This document shows, piece after piece, positions 45,325-55,860 of a stretch of DNA of 64,000 bases. The DNA is from Moniliophthora roreri (taxonomy: Eukaryota > Basidiomycota > Agaricomycetes > Agaricales > Marasmiaceae), in NCBI GenBank assembly GCA_001466705.2, contig LATX02000196.1, forward strand, positions 62,001 to 126,000, written 5' to 3'. A program made the position numbers and the translations under genes. Positions within the stretch are counted from its first letter, which is position 1; every line of letters begins with the position of its first letter. The notes under the pieces were generated by a model that was not told the DNA's origin, ran no database searches, and saw only the letters and a program-made list of their open reading frames with translations.

Positions 45325-48300
45325 ATGATTAGGCCGGAAGAAATATCTATCGACGAATCTGCAGCTTTGGGCGGTGGGAAGAGTGTATACAAGGCAGCTT
45401 ATCAGAATGGTGTGGCAGCGGTCAAAGTGTTGTCGTCAGAAGCCTCATACTCGGTACGTGATGTATTCTACTTTGGTCAATGACAGTTACTGATCGATGC
45501 ATTATATACGTAGACACTCCGCAGCCGTGCAGAAATCTGGCAAGATCTTGATCATCCGAACGTATTAAAGGTTTTCGGGGCGTGCTCTGAAGATGCAGAT
45601 CCATTATTTATTGTCACTGAATATCACTCGTCTGGAAATGCTGCGCAGTACCTCGATGTCAACCCCAATGCGGACAGGCCCCGAATAGTGAGTTCTACAT
45701 CATTCTGGACTACGGATCCGTTCGCTGAAAGGCTCAAGGCCCTCGACGCTGCTTGTGGTATGCAATTCATTCACTCAGTGAGTACTTTACTCATTTGGAT
45801 GTTTCCGCTATCCTCAAGTTTTCTCTAGCGTGACATCATACATGGAAGTCTCAAAACATCCGATATATTAATCAAAGAGGACGGGACAGCGTGCATTACT
45901 GACTATGGGATGTCAGAAATCCAGTCTACGAGGAACAACGGCGCTTACCGGTACTTCAGCCCAGAAACCTGGAAAGGGGTACGTTAGCGCTATGTACTCC
46001 CCAATGCAGTCACTGATGATGCCATTCTCGACAGACAACATCAAAACCTTCCGATGTTTACTCATTTGCAATGTGCGCCTATGAGGTACGGGCGTCTACC
46101 ACTCCCGTGAGATGCTATCTGACTTTGGGCATAGATTTTCACCTCCCTACCGCCTTGGGGTGTGCTATTAGAAAAGCACATCGTTCGTATGGTCTGTCAC
46201 GAGAATGTTCGTCCAGACCGTCCCGATCCTACCTTATCTATCCGAGTAGGCTTGACAGATCAGATTTGGGATATTATCGAAGAGTCGTGGCATAAAGAGG
46301 CGCGAATGAGACCAACGTTTGATATTATTGTGAGGCTATGGCAGGCAGCCTGTAACGGGATGATTCCTTGTGAGTATCTTGAACCGTTGGACAATTCATC
46401 TACTCATTTGCGAGCAGCGTCACCTTCTGATTATGGGCGAAGTCCTGCAGCTGCACCTCGTGTGGCCACTCGGCAACCAGAATTGCACGTCGAGACACGG
46501 GTCCCCGATGGGCATGATGTGCCTCCAGCTTACTCACTTGCTGAGGAAGACCCACAACCTGTACAGTTCAGACCGCAACCCTCGCCTCAGCTCCAGGCAT
46601 TACCTAGTCCTCATTCACTGCACCAATCGTTACGTCATATTTCTTCCCAACGTTCACCCGCAGAAGAGGACTGCGTGTCTGAAGCTTCGAGCAGCAGTGC
46701 CCCAAATGCTTCGCGCAGCAGGCTCAGCTTGCACAGTCCGCCTGCCAGCCCTTACCGCAGGGTCTATTCACCTCCTTGTAGGTTTCAACCTCCCGCCACA
46801 CTCCAGCGCATCCTACTCACATGGTTTTCCCACAGCCAGCGCACCGCCCGGGGCCCAAAGCTTCGACGTCATACCTCCCCTCCGAGAGAGGCCTCTGGAT
46901 GCCAAAGCTCGGCTGAGAGATACCAAGCTACCCCACGTAGCTGAAGGGAAGTCGTCGCAACACAACCCACGTCTTTCAGTACAACCACTGGCCACGACGT
47001 CCCCTCGTATACGAGAGGAAGATGAATTTTTTGTTCCTCGGTCGCGGCAGTTCATGCCGTCTGCATCTGGAAGCGTAAGCGGTGCAGCGGCTAACAGAAG
47101 CCTTACTAGGCCGCAATTTTCGGGAACCCATATCACTTCAGGCGGGTCGGATTTGCAATCCATAAGTGATATTGGGAGCATTAGTGGTAGGTCTGGTTGT
47201 GATCATCTCGGCTGTGTACTGATGCTGCCTTCTTCAGGAATGAGTAACTCTGGTGCTGCGAACCCTGTTTTGGTAGCGGGCGCTCTCCAGGCCGAAGCCA
47301 AGCAGAGACGTGATCCTCAAATCATCGATGAATGTCTCATGAAGATCTATCTGCTGGCATCCCAGTCAGACAAGACGGCACAGAAGCTCGTCACAGCCGG
47401 TGTCATACCGACACTTATCCATCTCCTCAAAACGCGTGCTGCTGCTGACGAACGACTGGAGGCGGTATTAATAACATTGGGTACACTCGCGTATGACTCG
47501 CTGAGTGCCAACACGATATACCGAACCGATACCACGACAACTCTCATCGAGCTTTTCTTGAGCTCTGAATCTGACGATGTGGCTGCGCTCGCCATATGGA
47601 GTATCGCCCGACTCGCACGTACCACTGAAATCGCCTCTGGACTCATAAAACGTGGTCTTCCCAAGCAGCTAATCGAGCGAGGCTTCCGTGGTGCACCTGG
47701 AGGGGCCTCACTCTCAGCCTGGTGCCTCGGAAACCTCATTCAAACGGATTCTATAGCCGAAAGTCTTTCCGATCAAGGCATTATACCCAATATTGTCGAT
47801 CACCTCCGACATTCCACCAGCCTCGTTACGTCCACGCCAGACAACATCTCCTCTGGCATTTTCGTCATCGCTCGTATGGCTCGATCCATCAAGTTGGCTA
47901 AACAACTAGCTAAAGCCGGCTGTGTTGACTTGCTCGCGCATCATTTGAACACGTCGACTGAGCCGACTGTGTTATATTGGAGTGCGAGAGCGGTTGGGTG
48001 TCTAATGAGACCGAACAGTAGTGATATGTCCAAAGTCCTTTTGGAGAAGGGTGTTGCGAGAGGGTTGGCTAGGTTACCAAGTGTGTTACCGTCGGAAGAA
48101 GTTGAACCTCTTGCTTCGTTTGCGTTTGCGATCCAGAGGTTTAGTTGTGCGGAATGGGGCGGTGGTACGAGAAAGGCGTTGGTTGATGCCGGTGTCGTGG
48201 ATTCGCTACTCTCTGCATTAAGAACAGCAGCAGACGAACCGTATCCGCAGGTACACATCGAGTTGGCATTGGCTGTTAGTTTCCTCGGAGATGTCGGTGG

Positions 48301-48547
48301 GTCAGCGATTCGGAAGGAGATTGTGAATGCTGGAGGAGTGAAGATTTTGAAGAGTATTGCGCAGAATGGGGATCCGGATGTGGCCAAGGCGTGCAATATG
48401 GCTGCCACGAGTATCGCAGGAAATATTTGGACGAGGAATGCGGCGAGTGCGAAGACGGCGATGAGTCATAATTGGAGTGGAGGGTGTCCTGAATATCATC
48501 CACCGTGTCCAGTGCAGTTTGATCCCGAGGAACTGGCTCAGTTGTAG
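45325..48547 (+). CDS. Pseudokinase-like domain fused to armadillo repeats
   Basis: The exons of the kinase part are 45325-45453, 45514-45777, 45829-45978, 46035-46085 and from 46135. The kinase-like domain has AAVKVL (K34) but HGS in place of HRD (136-138), D143 in place of the catalytic-loop Asn, and DYG for DFG (156-158). Lacking the catalytic Asp, it is probably a pseudokinase. A Ser/Pro/Gln-rich linker follows, then an intron at 47187-47237, then helical armadillo repeats (for example LVTAGVIPTLIHLL, GIIPNIVDHL, LAKAGCVDLLAHHL, LVDAGVVDSLLSAL, VNAGGVKILKSIA). The protein ends HPPCPVQFDPEELAQL. A possible 48-base in-frame intron starts at 46370. The junction joining the linker frame to the ARM frame, near 46740-46790, could not be placed with a good donor, so the exon boundary there is unresolved. 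It may act as a signalling scaffold; that is inference. Confidence 0.8.
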
Positions 48548-48858
48548 ATGGTTTTTTTGCTATTTAGATATGCATATCTTAATGTTGTACTAGTTGCTCT
48601 CTACTTGCAAAACTGGGTTTTGGTTGCGTGGCTGGACACCGGACTCGCCGGACTCTCGGATTCGGAGCATGGGGAATATGCCCTACACGCTATCACCTCA
48701 AAGAGTCGAAAACGACAATGCAATAATCGTATAACCGAGACTGAATACCCAAATACAGTCCGACCCGAAGACGCTGTTGTTGAATACACCTCTAGATACG
48801 CGCGTCCACATTCCAAACAGTAACCTCTCCGTCAAGTCAAAGAAAGAAATAATATCGC
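48548..48858. other. Convergent 3' flanks of the ARM gene and hydrophobin 2
   Basis: No gene. The tract 48620-48830 is similar to 54220-54420 beyond hydrophobin 3, and part of it to the flank of hydrophobin 1, marking the duplicated segment. Confidence 0.6.
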
Positions 48859-49307
48859 TCAGAGATTGAGGTCGACAGGGACACATCCAATAGAGACGAC
48901 ACCACCTACAATGGAAAGAGTCAGTGTTTGTCAAAAGAAAGAAATAACAAGGTTCTTGAAAGCCTACCGAAAGAGTTGTTCTCGCAGCAAACAAGGCTGG
49001 AAGAGCTATAAAAGCACGGTCAGCATCGTGTATGTCAAAGAACAGTGCAAACTGACCATTCAGAGCCACCAATACCAATAACGGTGATAGGGTTGCATGT
49101 AAGACCAACGAGGATATTGGGGTTGAAGATGACAATGCCGAGCAGTTTGAAAAGCTCTGCAGCAGTAGGATCGTAGGCAGTTGTGACAGTATTACAGCAC
49201 TGAATGGGACCAGTGTTACAGCTGCTGGCGGGCAGACCACCACGACGAGTCGGTGTGGCAACCGCAAGGGCGGCGAGCACAGCGAGGGCGATGAGCTTTA
49301 ATTGCAT
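48859..49307 (-). CDS. Class I hydrophobin 2 (111 aa)
   Basis: Exons 49307-49057, 49005-48968 and 48905-48859 have the same sizes (251, 38, 47 nt) as in hydrophobin 1. The signal peptide is MQLKLIALAVLAALAVA, then TPTRRGG. The eight cysteines are C30, C37-C38, C71, C84, C90-C91 and C104, with CSSSLVCCENNSFG and [11 protein letters not shown]. The long inter-cysteine loop differs most from the other copies (ELFKLLGIVIFNPNILVGLTC). The donor of intron 1 is GTCAGT, a little weaker than GTTAGT in the other two. Expected at the hyphal or fruit-body surface. Confidence 0.95.
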
Positions 49308-50230
49308 GTTTGAGAAGATGAGAGAGGCTTGAATGCCTACTGCTGGTGTTCGAGTGAGGAATCTTAGTCAAAAACAAGGATGCTTTTATACCTCTCTGGA
49401 CGTGCCACTCCCTTGGCTCCCAAACACGGGTCCTGAACGTGCCTGAAAAATACAGAACAGAGGTGATTCGGCGGCTGAAGGGATATGTGATGCAGCAATG
49501 AATGGTTTTCGTAGCAGGTAAACCTTTCGTGGGGTGACATGATAGACGTACGCGACATGAAGGGAAGATGAGCTCGCACACAAGTGACCATTTCCAACGG
49601 ATTGCGTCCCTGGAATAGACATGAAGTGCTGCGTCAAGTGTCCTGGATGAATTGGAATGACGCAAAGAAGCAACCCGATCCTGATGCACATCGGGCGGGT
49701 GAAGAGGGGTAATAATTGACAAGGAGTGATTAATGCCATAAAGCAGTGAAAGTGACCGGCATGTATTGGGCGTCGTTATCAGTTGTTGCACTCACCATTT
49801 GAGATCTCGTGTATATTCCTCCCCAAAATCATGTAGTCTGAGGCCAAAACCTTGCAAGAAGTGCACATCAGCTGTCAGAGGATGCAGGAGACAAGGCGTT
49901 CACAGCACCTTTGTTTGCCAGCAGTGCTTCATGATTTTCCGCGGCATGACGGTCCTAGGAAAGAAACTCTCATCGATCCCACCAATACCCGATAGAATGA
50001 TACGTTTCGACTGTTTGTGTGACCCGCTGCACCGAGTCGAAACATTGAGCAGGGCTTTTGAGAAGCCGACAGCCTGTCTGATAATGCACTGAATTAACCG
50101 ATAAGAAAGTTCTGACACAGTGCACACACCCGAAGCTTCTCGTATGAGCGTAACTTTGCAAGCACACTCCCATCCTCGTTCGTAACTCCAGACCACAGCC
50201 AATTTCGATACCAAACATCACGGTCTCCCC
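49308..50230 (-). repeat. Duplicated hydrophobin promoter segment, copy 2
   Basis: This DNA upstream of hydrophobin 2 is similar to 21355-22368 upstream of hydrophobin 1 and to about 54908-55850 upstream of hydrophobin 3. Common blocks include ATGATGTTTGG at the far end, ACGAACGAGG.TGGGAGTGTGCT, GAAACTCTCATCGA (and its complement) and CACTCGAACACC near the transcription start. No frame is conserved through it, so it is regulatory or passive duplicated DNA. Confidence 0.75.
49383..49390 (-). promoter_or_regulatory. TATA box of hydrophobin 2
   Basis: TATAAAAG on the minus strand, at the same distance from the ATG (49307) as in hydrophobins 1 and 3. Confidence 0.72.
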
Positions 50231-52660
50231 ACTGCTGCATCTCCATTCTCCATTGAGACAGGGATGGAATTACCTCACCCGTGCTTGAAAGACACCGTCA
50301 TGTCCCCCCGTCTTGACACTTGCCAAAGTGGGCCATCTGAGGTCTGATGGAAAACACGAGTCCGAGATCCTTTGCAAGTTGTGCTGATGTCTGTTCTTTG
50401 TGAAAGACCTGCTCCATTTCCTGGTTGAGGAATGGCAAGAGTGATGAGGGGAAGCAAAGCGCGCACCCGGACATCATCACAACTTTCCCACCCAAACAGA
50501 CGCCCATCTCGACCTCGCTTCTTGCTACCATCTTCCTCTTCATTCTCATCATCCTGCTTGATCCACCTCAACATGTTCTGGCTCCTACTAAGTACTACCG
50601 CGGCTATGACCTGGTAGAGCAGTAGCAAAATCGCATTCGCCCGAGTAACCTATTGGATTTAATACGAGCAAGTCTTTCGTTGAAGTTTTGGTCGTTTGGT
50701 GAGCTTTCTCGCTGCATTATACCAAAGTAACAAGTCTAATATCTGTGCTGTACTGTACAGTCATTTTGAGGAATTGTTTCGCCATTCGTTCCATTCTAAC
50801 CCGAATTCAAAAGTCTTGGTGTCACTATTCTCATCTAAACCAACCCCAAAGTACATCGTGTGCTCCTTTCGATTAGCTACCAAGTGCTCACAATTGTACA
50901 GGGAGCAGTTCCATTCTATGACATCTCCTTCGATCCTGAACATCCATTATTAATATGATCCTCGACATCTTGCACATCCTCGGGGATATCATATTCGGTC
51001 TGCTGGGTTTCATCGCACGCTCAGCCTCAGGCATCAGTAGACGAGCAGCTTCCTTGCAGATGTAGTAACAACTGAACCATACGCACCAGCGGTCTCCGAA
51101 CCAACTCAAAACACGAGGCGTCTGCAGGGTTTTACGAGGTCGCCTGGGTTTCAGATGTGAACATAGCGAAAAGACGATTGGACATGCAAGATATACTTAC
51201 CCAGTCACCGAGTCCCGACAGAATCGAACGCTAACCTCACCATACCGGTACCACTACGTCCTTCCGCCCAATCCCCTCCCATTTGTTGACCTCTGGTTCT
51301 GATACCGAAAGCCCAAGGGCTGCAGGGTAGCAGGTCGAATTCGCAAGGGAGAAGCACTTCTACAGAGCTTACTCTCAATCAGACCTTGCGAGGAAAGGGT
51401 TGGGACTGATGTTAAGAGTCGGCGGATGTGAGTGATACCCGAATACGAACGTGGGAGGCACCTGGGCGAAGATACCGAACGTTCAGGATAAACCATCTGG
51501 TTTGCACCATCATTGCCTCCGAGAGATTTGGAGATGCTGCGTCGTATGTGTCGATTGCGCAGATTAGAGCTGCCGCTGTTGCGAAGGGTGCTGGTACGGG
51601 AGGCGAGGTTTGAGCGATGAATCTAGGGCGTCAGTGAAGAGGAAGAACGGGAAGAAGGTAGTGATGTGCTGGTTGGAAATGAGGAACTTGTGGTCATGAC
51701 TGTGGATTGCGGGAGTGGAAGCGGGCAATGGTGAAGAAGAGGGACTATCAGGAGAACATCAACATCGACTCGCGATCGAGCGGAAGCTACGTCAAGCCTT
51801 AGAGCTATGCCTTGTTCGAGCTGTAGATGCTCAGATCGACAGTTATCAAGGCAAGAACTAGACCGATGCCAGTCTAAGATTTGCTCCAGCTCTAAACTCG
51901 GGCCATGCGAGATTGACGACAACCCCAACGGATCCTCATTTCATACCGGTTTGTCTGCGTGTCGGCGAAGATACCGAACATATGATTAGGTTCAGGATAC
52001 ACCACATCTTGTCGGCATCATTATCTCCGTTGAGGGAACGAAGGAGGTTTGGAGACGCTGCGTCAGATGCGCAGATTGTGTGTATCAGAGCTGCTGCTGG
52101 TCTGGGAGACGGAGATTCCTCCGAGACTAGATGAGGTTACCCGAAAACAGCTATCGGGGCTTCTTCAAGTACCAGATACATGTCAAAGCGGCTACATGGA
52201 CTTCTTACAGATTCGGATAAATCCAAGCTTGTAATTTTTCAAGCTGAAGAACAATCTATTAGAAACCCATTAAACATTATTAGAAAGATCAAACCCCCAT
52301 ATGACCTCCTAAACACCCCTTGTACTTTGCAGAAACAAAATCTTACTGCTATTAAGCCCAAATCATTGCAGGTTCTGGGTATTTATCTTGGGTATAGCCA
52401 TTCTTGAATTGTGCTAGAAGAGAATGATAGACATGCAGGTTTTATCTTGTGCATGGATCTAACTCTGGAAACAACTGCACGGCCTCTTGGGACCTGATCC
52501 TTGGGCTGGGTACTATAGGAATACTGTCACTCTCAAGTCACTCTTGTTTTCCATATAATCCTATCATACAATCTCTATTCTTGAAGTACTAGGTCTAGTA
52601 ATATGCCAAATCAAATTTGTACATAAATACACCCACAGGGTGTGCTTCTGAATTCCCAAG
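50231..52660. other. Gene-free stretch with a local duplicate pair
   Basis: No supported gene. Two related blocks at about 51465-51610 and 51955-52110 share CGAAGATACCGAAC, TTCAGGATA.ACCA and GATTTGGAGA/GTTTGGAGA.GCTGCGTC and encode similar short peptides (RFGDAAS..., IRAAA). They are either remnants of an exon duplication or a non-coding repeat. Confidence 0.35.
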
Positions 52661-52742
52661 CTGGAGTGCCAGTGGTGGGTGTCCTGAAAATCATCCCCCA
52701 TGTCTGGTGCAATTTGATCCCGAGGATTTAGCTCAGTTGTAG
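52661..52742 (+). pseudogene. Relic of the C-terminus of the pseudokinase-ARM gene
   Basis: The block reads GGCPENHPPCLVQFDPEDLA then QL and TAG at 52740, closely matching the end of the gene at 45325-48547 (GGCPEYHPPCPVQFDPEELA, QL, stop). The similarity continues into the 3' flank to about 52825. Everything upstream of this tail is missing. The relic lies on the kinase-side of hydrophobin 3, just as the intact gene lies beside hydrophobin 2, so both belong to one duplicated segment. Confidence 0.85.
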
Positions 52743-52825
52743 GACTAGAGCGCATTGTGAACAGACAGTTATGTATTCTGTTGCTATTTGGCTTATTTGG
52801 GTATATATATCTCAATGTTGGACTA

Positions 52826-54220
52826 CACCGATGACGAGTTGATATACAAGGGTGAGGTGTGCTGCCGTACATCTGTCACATAACATCTCAGATATCCAGC
52901 GACCTCGGCTAACATCAATTTTTTTCTATTTCCCTTTCCTCTTCGTCTCCCTTGCTCTCCCTTGCTCTCCCTTGTACCCAATGCCCCCAGGGAGGTCAAA
53001 TATACATTTTGGACCTATTCCCAGTACGGGAGAGGCACACTGACACTGTACTTTCCGTTGCTCAATGACCTTCATCAGCAAAGCTACAATGGTATTATTG
53101 GTATTCTAAAATGCGGAAATTGGCTTTTTCAATACCAATTCCGCTCGTATTTGATGGTATTGCACAACGAGGTCCCGATATTGTACAATACCATAAAATA
53201 CATCTACAATACACAAAATTACCTATCATTCAACCTGTAAATGCCATACTAAGGATACGCTGCCACAGCTGATTGACGGTGTAACACAGTCGTCAATACA
53301 GGTAAGGTTGGCCAGCTGATTTCTGTCCGGGTAGAAGCCCGTGGCACGGCGACTGCATTATAGGTAGCCATCTTGAGGTCGTTTGGGACCGGCTATTGCC
53401 AATTTGTCAGACCAAATGCACCAGCAGATATAAGTACAACACACCTGGTTCGAAGTCCTCTCAAATTTATCATGTCCTACACCCTGCCATTTTTGTTGAC
53501 GTGATTCCGACTGTGAGGTGGAATCATAATGCTGAAAAAAGACCTATTAGTCACTGAAAGTCAGCCGGAGAGCCAAGCCGTAGAACCTAGTAGGGCTGAG
53601 TAGGCGAGACCAAAGCATTTGACCAACGCAGATGGCTTGAGAGCTAGAGCATTGAAGGGAACCTTGAAGTTTTAGGCTTGAGTCTTGAAAGTCGTTGGTT
53701 GATCCTTGACGGAATCATCAAGTCGGCTCATAAAGTGGGGGAGAAGGTCATTGTGATATCAGTTTCTGAGTGAGGAAAATCGAAGTTGTCGGGGGCAGGC
53801 TCCGTGATGATGGTTCAACGTAAAGTTCGGCCTCTCGGCTCACGTGCTCTTGTTGATGCTCGGAATTTCGGGTTCCGCTTGCTCTCCATCCTTCCACTTC
53901 CGCACTCCTGCCTTTCAATATAGCTGTTGAATCGTATCTGCTTTAGTGCATTGACTCGCATTCTCCCTCTGAAGCTGAAATACAAGTAATGCATGGAATG
54001 CCGGAAACACGGGTGTAGCTTTGCTGATGTTTACGAAACGGCCACGCATAGACAAATATCTGGGACATATGTTGGGGATATTTGATCCGTCTGTGCTGCA
54101 GAATATCTGAGCGATATCTTTTCCCGTCAGTGGTGTAGTTGTGCTCTATTCACAAAGCTCTATGACTATCGATGGATGGACGCTTGATGAGTGGACGCTC
54201 GACGAATGGACGACTTCACG
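52826..54220. other. Insertion within the duplicated segment
   Basis: About 1.4 kb separates the ARM-gene relic from DNA that resumes similarity to the 48620-48830 flank. No gene is supported. It contains a hairpin near 53104-53136 (GCGGAAATTGG/CCAATTCCGC) and several TGGTATT/AATACC motifs around it. A GGTTCGAAGTCC at about 53449 resembles a tRNA T-arm but has no matching tRNA body. Confidence 0.35.
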
Positions 54221-54454
54221 ATCACATGTGCGTGGCTGGACACGACCTAGATGCGGACTCGACTCCCAGATTCAGAACACGGGAAAATACCCCACACATC
54301 ATTACCTCAGAGTGAACAACACAACATTAATCATACAACATAAAATCGAATACAGTCCGACTCGAAGACGACATTGAATACATTATATATAGATACGCGC
54401 GCCCATATCCAATAATAGCCTCTCCGTCAAGTCAAAGAAAAGAGATAATGTCGT

Positions 54455-54907
54455 TTAAAGGTTGAGGTCGACGGGGACACATCCAACAGAGACGATACCA
54501 CCTACAATAGGATAAAAGTCAGCGTTTGTCCAAAGAAAGAAATGGTGAAGTTCTTGAAAGCCTACCGCGAGAATTGTCGCTGCAGCAAACAGGGTTGGCG
54601 GAGCTATAAAAACGCAGTCAGCATCGTATATGATATCAGAAACAGTGCAAACTAACCATCCAGACCCACCGGCACCGATGACAGTGACAGGAGTGCATGT
54701 AATGCCAACGATAGCATTAACATCCTGGAGGACAACGCCGAGCAATCCGAGTTCCTTTGCGATTGCGGGGTCTGAGGCGCTTCCGACGGTGTTGCAGCAC
54801 TGAATGGGACCAGTGGTGCAGCTGCTAGCGGGCTCACCACCACGACGAGTCGGTGTGGCAGCCGCAAGGGTGGCGAGGGCAGCGAGGGAGAAGAGCTTGA
54901 ATTGCAT
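54455..54907 (-). CDS. Class I hydrophobin 3 (111 aa)
   Basis: Exons 54907-54657, 54603-54566 and 54501-54455, again 251, 38 and 47 nt. The signal peptide is [17 protein letters not shown], then TPTRRGG. All eight cysteines are kept in order, with [14 protein letters not shown] in exon 2 and [11 protein letters not shown] at the end. It is closer to hydrophobin 1 than to hydrophobin 2 in the first half ([24 protein letters not shown]). The gene, its 3' flank and its promoter all belong to the repeated segment. Confidence 0.95.
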   Translation of the reverse strand: MQFKLFSLAALATLAAATPTRRGGEPASSCTTGPIQCCNTVGSASDPAIAKELGLLGVVLQDVNAIVGITCTPVTVIGAGGSGWLVCTVSDIIYDADCVFIAPPTLFAAATILAVGFQELHHFFLWTNADFYPIVGGIVSVGCVPVDLNL

Positions 54908-55860
54908 GTTTAAGAAGATGAGAGAGGCTTGAACGACTACTGCTGGGTGTTCGAGTGAAGAACATTGGTCAAAACAAGGAGGTTTTTATACCTCTCTGGA
55001 CGTGCCAGCCCTTTGGGTCCCAGACATGGGTTTTGAATGCGCCTGTGCGAGAATAATCGAGTACGTTGTGGAGCCCATGTTGAAGTGGAGCTGCTGTTCA
55101 GCAATGAGAAACGCAGAACAAGGTGATTTGGTGGCTGAAACGATGTGTGATGTAGCAATGAATGGCTTTTTGCTGTCGGTCAACTCTGTGGCGTGATTTT
55201 GATAGATGTACATGCCGCGAGGGAAAGATGAACTCACACAAGTGACTGTTTCCAACACATTGTGATCCTAGAATAGATACGAAAGACGCCGTCATGTCCC
55301 AAATGACGCACAGAAGTTATTCGACCCATTCTGATGCACGTTGAGCGGGGGAAGAGGGGTAATACTTCCTATCATGGAATGAATAATGCCATAAAGCGGT
55401 AGAAGTGATCAGATGATTTTTACAGGGATGACGATGATATTGAACGTCATTAACAGTGAGCCTTCGGAATACTCGTCACACATTTCTCGACGAAAGCGTG
55501 CGTCAGTGGCCAAAACCTTTTGAAAAAGTACACATCAGCTGTCGGAGGGCTCAGAATTCAAAACGGTCACAGTACCACTTGCCTGCCAGAGCAGCGCTTC
55601 ACATTTCTCCGCGGCTATGGCATACTGAGGAAAAAACTCTCATCGAATTCAATAATACCGTCCGTGAAGTGGAGCACCCCGAACCTGTATCATGCGCGCA
55701 ACTCGGAACTTTGCAATAGATGCGACATCACTTGACGTACTAGGTCGACCAAGTTCCAAGGAGACGACAACAGATCGTCGGAACCCATAGCGCAAAACTC
55801 CCAACCCCATTCGTGAATCGCGGGTTCCTGACCACTGCAGATTTGAGTGTAAGATTGAAC
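54908..55860 (-). repeat. Duplicated hydrophobin promoter segment, copy 3
   Basis: This is the upstream DNA of hydrophobin 3, matching parts of 21355-22368 and 49308-50230. The proximal 450 bases (with CTCTCTGGACGTGCC, TATA and CACTCGAACACC-type tracts) are best conserved; the distal part is patchier. The annotated end is approximate. Confidence 0.65.
54983..54990 (-). promoter_or_regulatory. TATA box of hydrophobin 3
   Basis: TATAAAAA on the minus strand, at the same position relative to the ATG (54907) as in the other two hydrophobins. Confidence 0.7.

Noticed and set aside
45690..45733. GTGAGT...GAAAG as an extra intron in the pseudokinase gene
   Set aside because: Its removal breaks the frame of the downstream kinase-like sequence, and the unspliced reading stays open.
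49766..50092. 108-codon plus-strand frame upstream of hydrophobin 2
   Set aside because: The same DNA occurs upstream of the other hydrophobins without a conserved frame, so it is duplicated non-coding sequence.
51190..51265. tRNA-like stretch on the minus strand (AGTGGTACC and GTTCGATTC)
   Set aside because: The D-arm and T-loop motifs are present, but I could not form a 5-bp T stem or a matching 7-bp acceptor stem.
53390..53475. Possible tRNA T-arm (GGTTCGAAGTCC)
   Set aside because: No paired acceptor stem or A-box sequence at the right distance.
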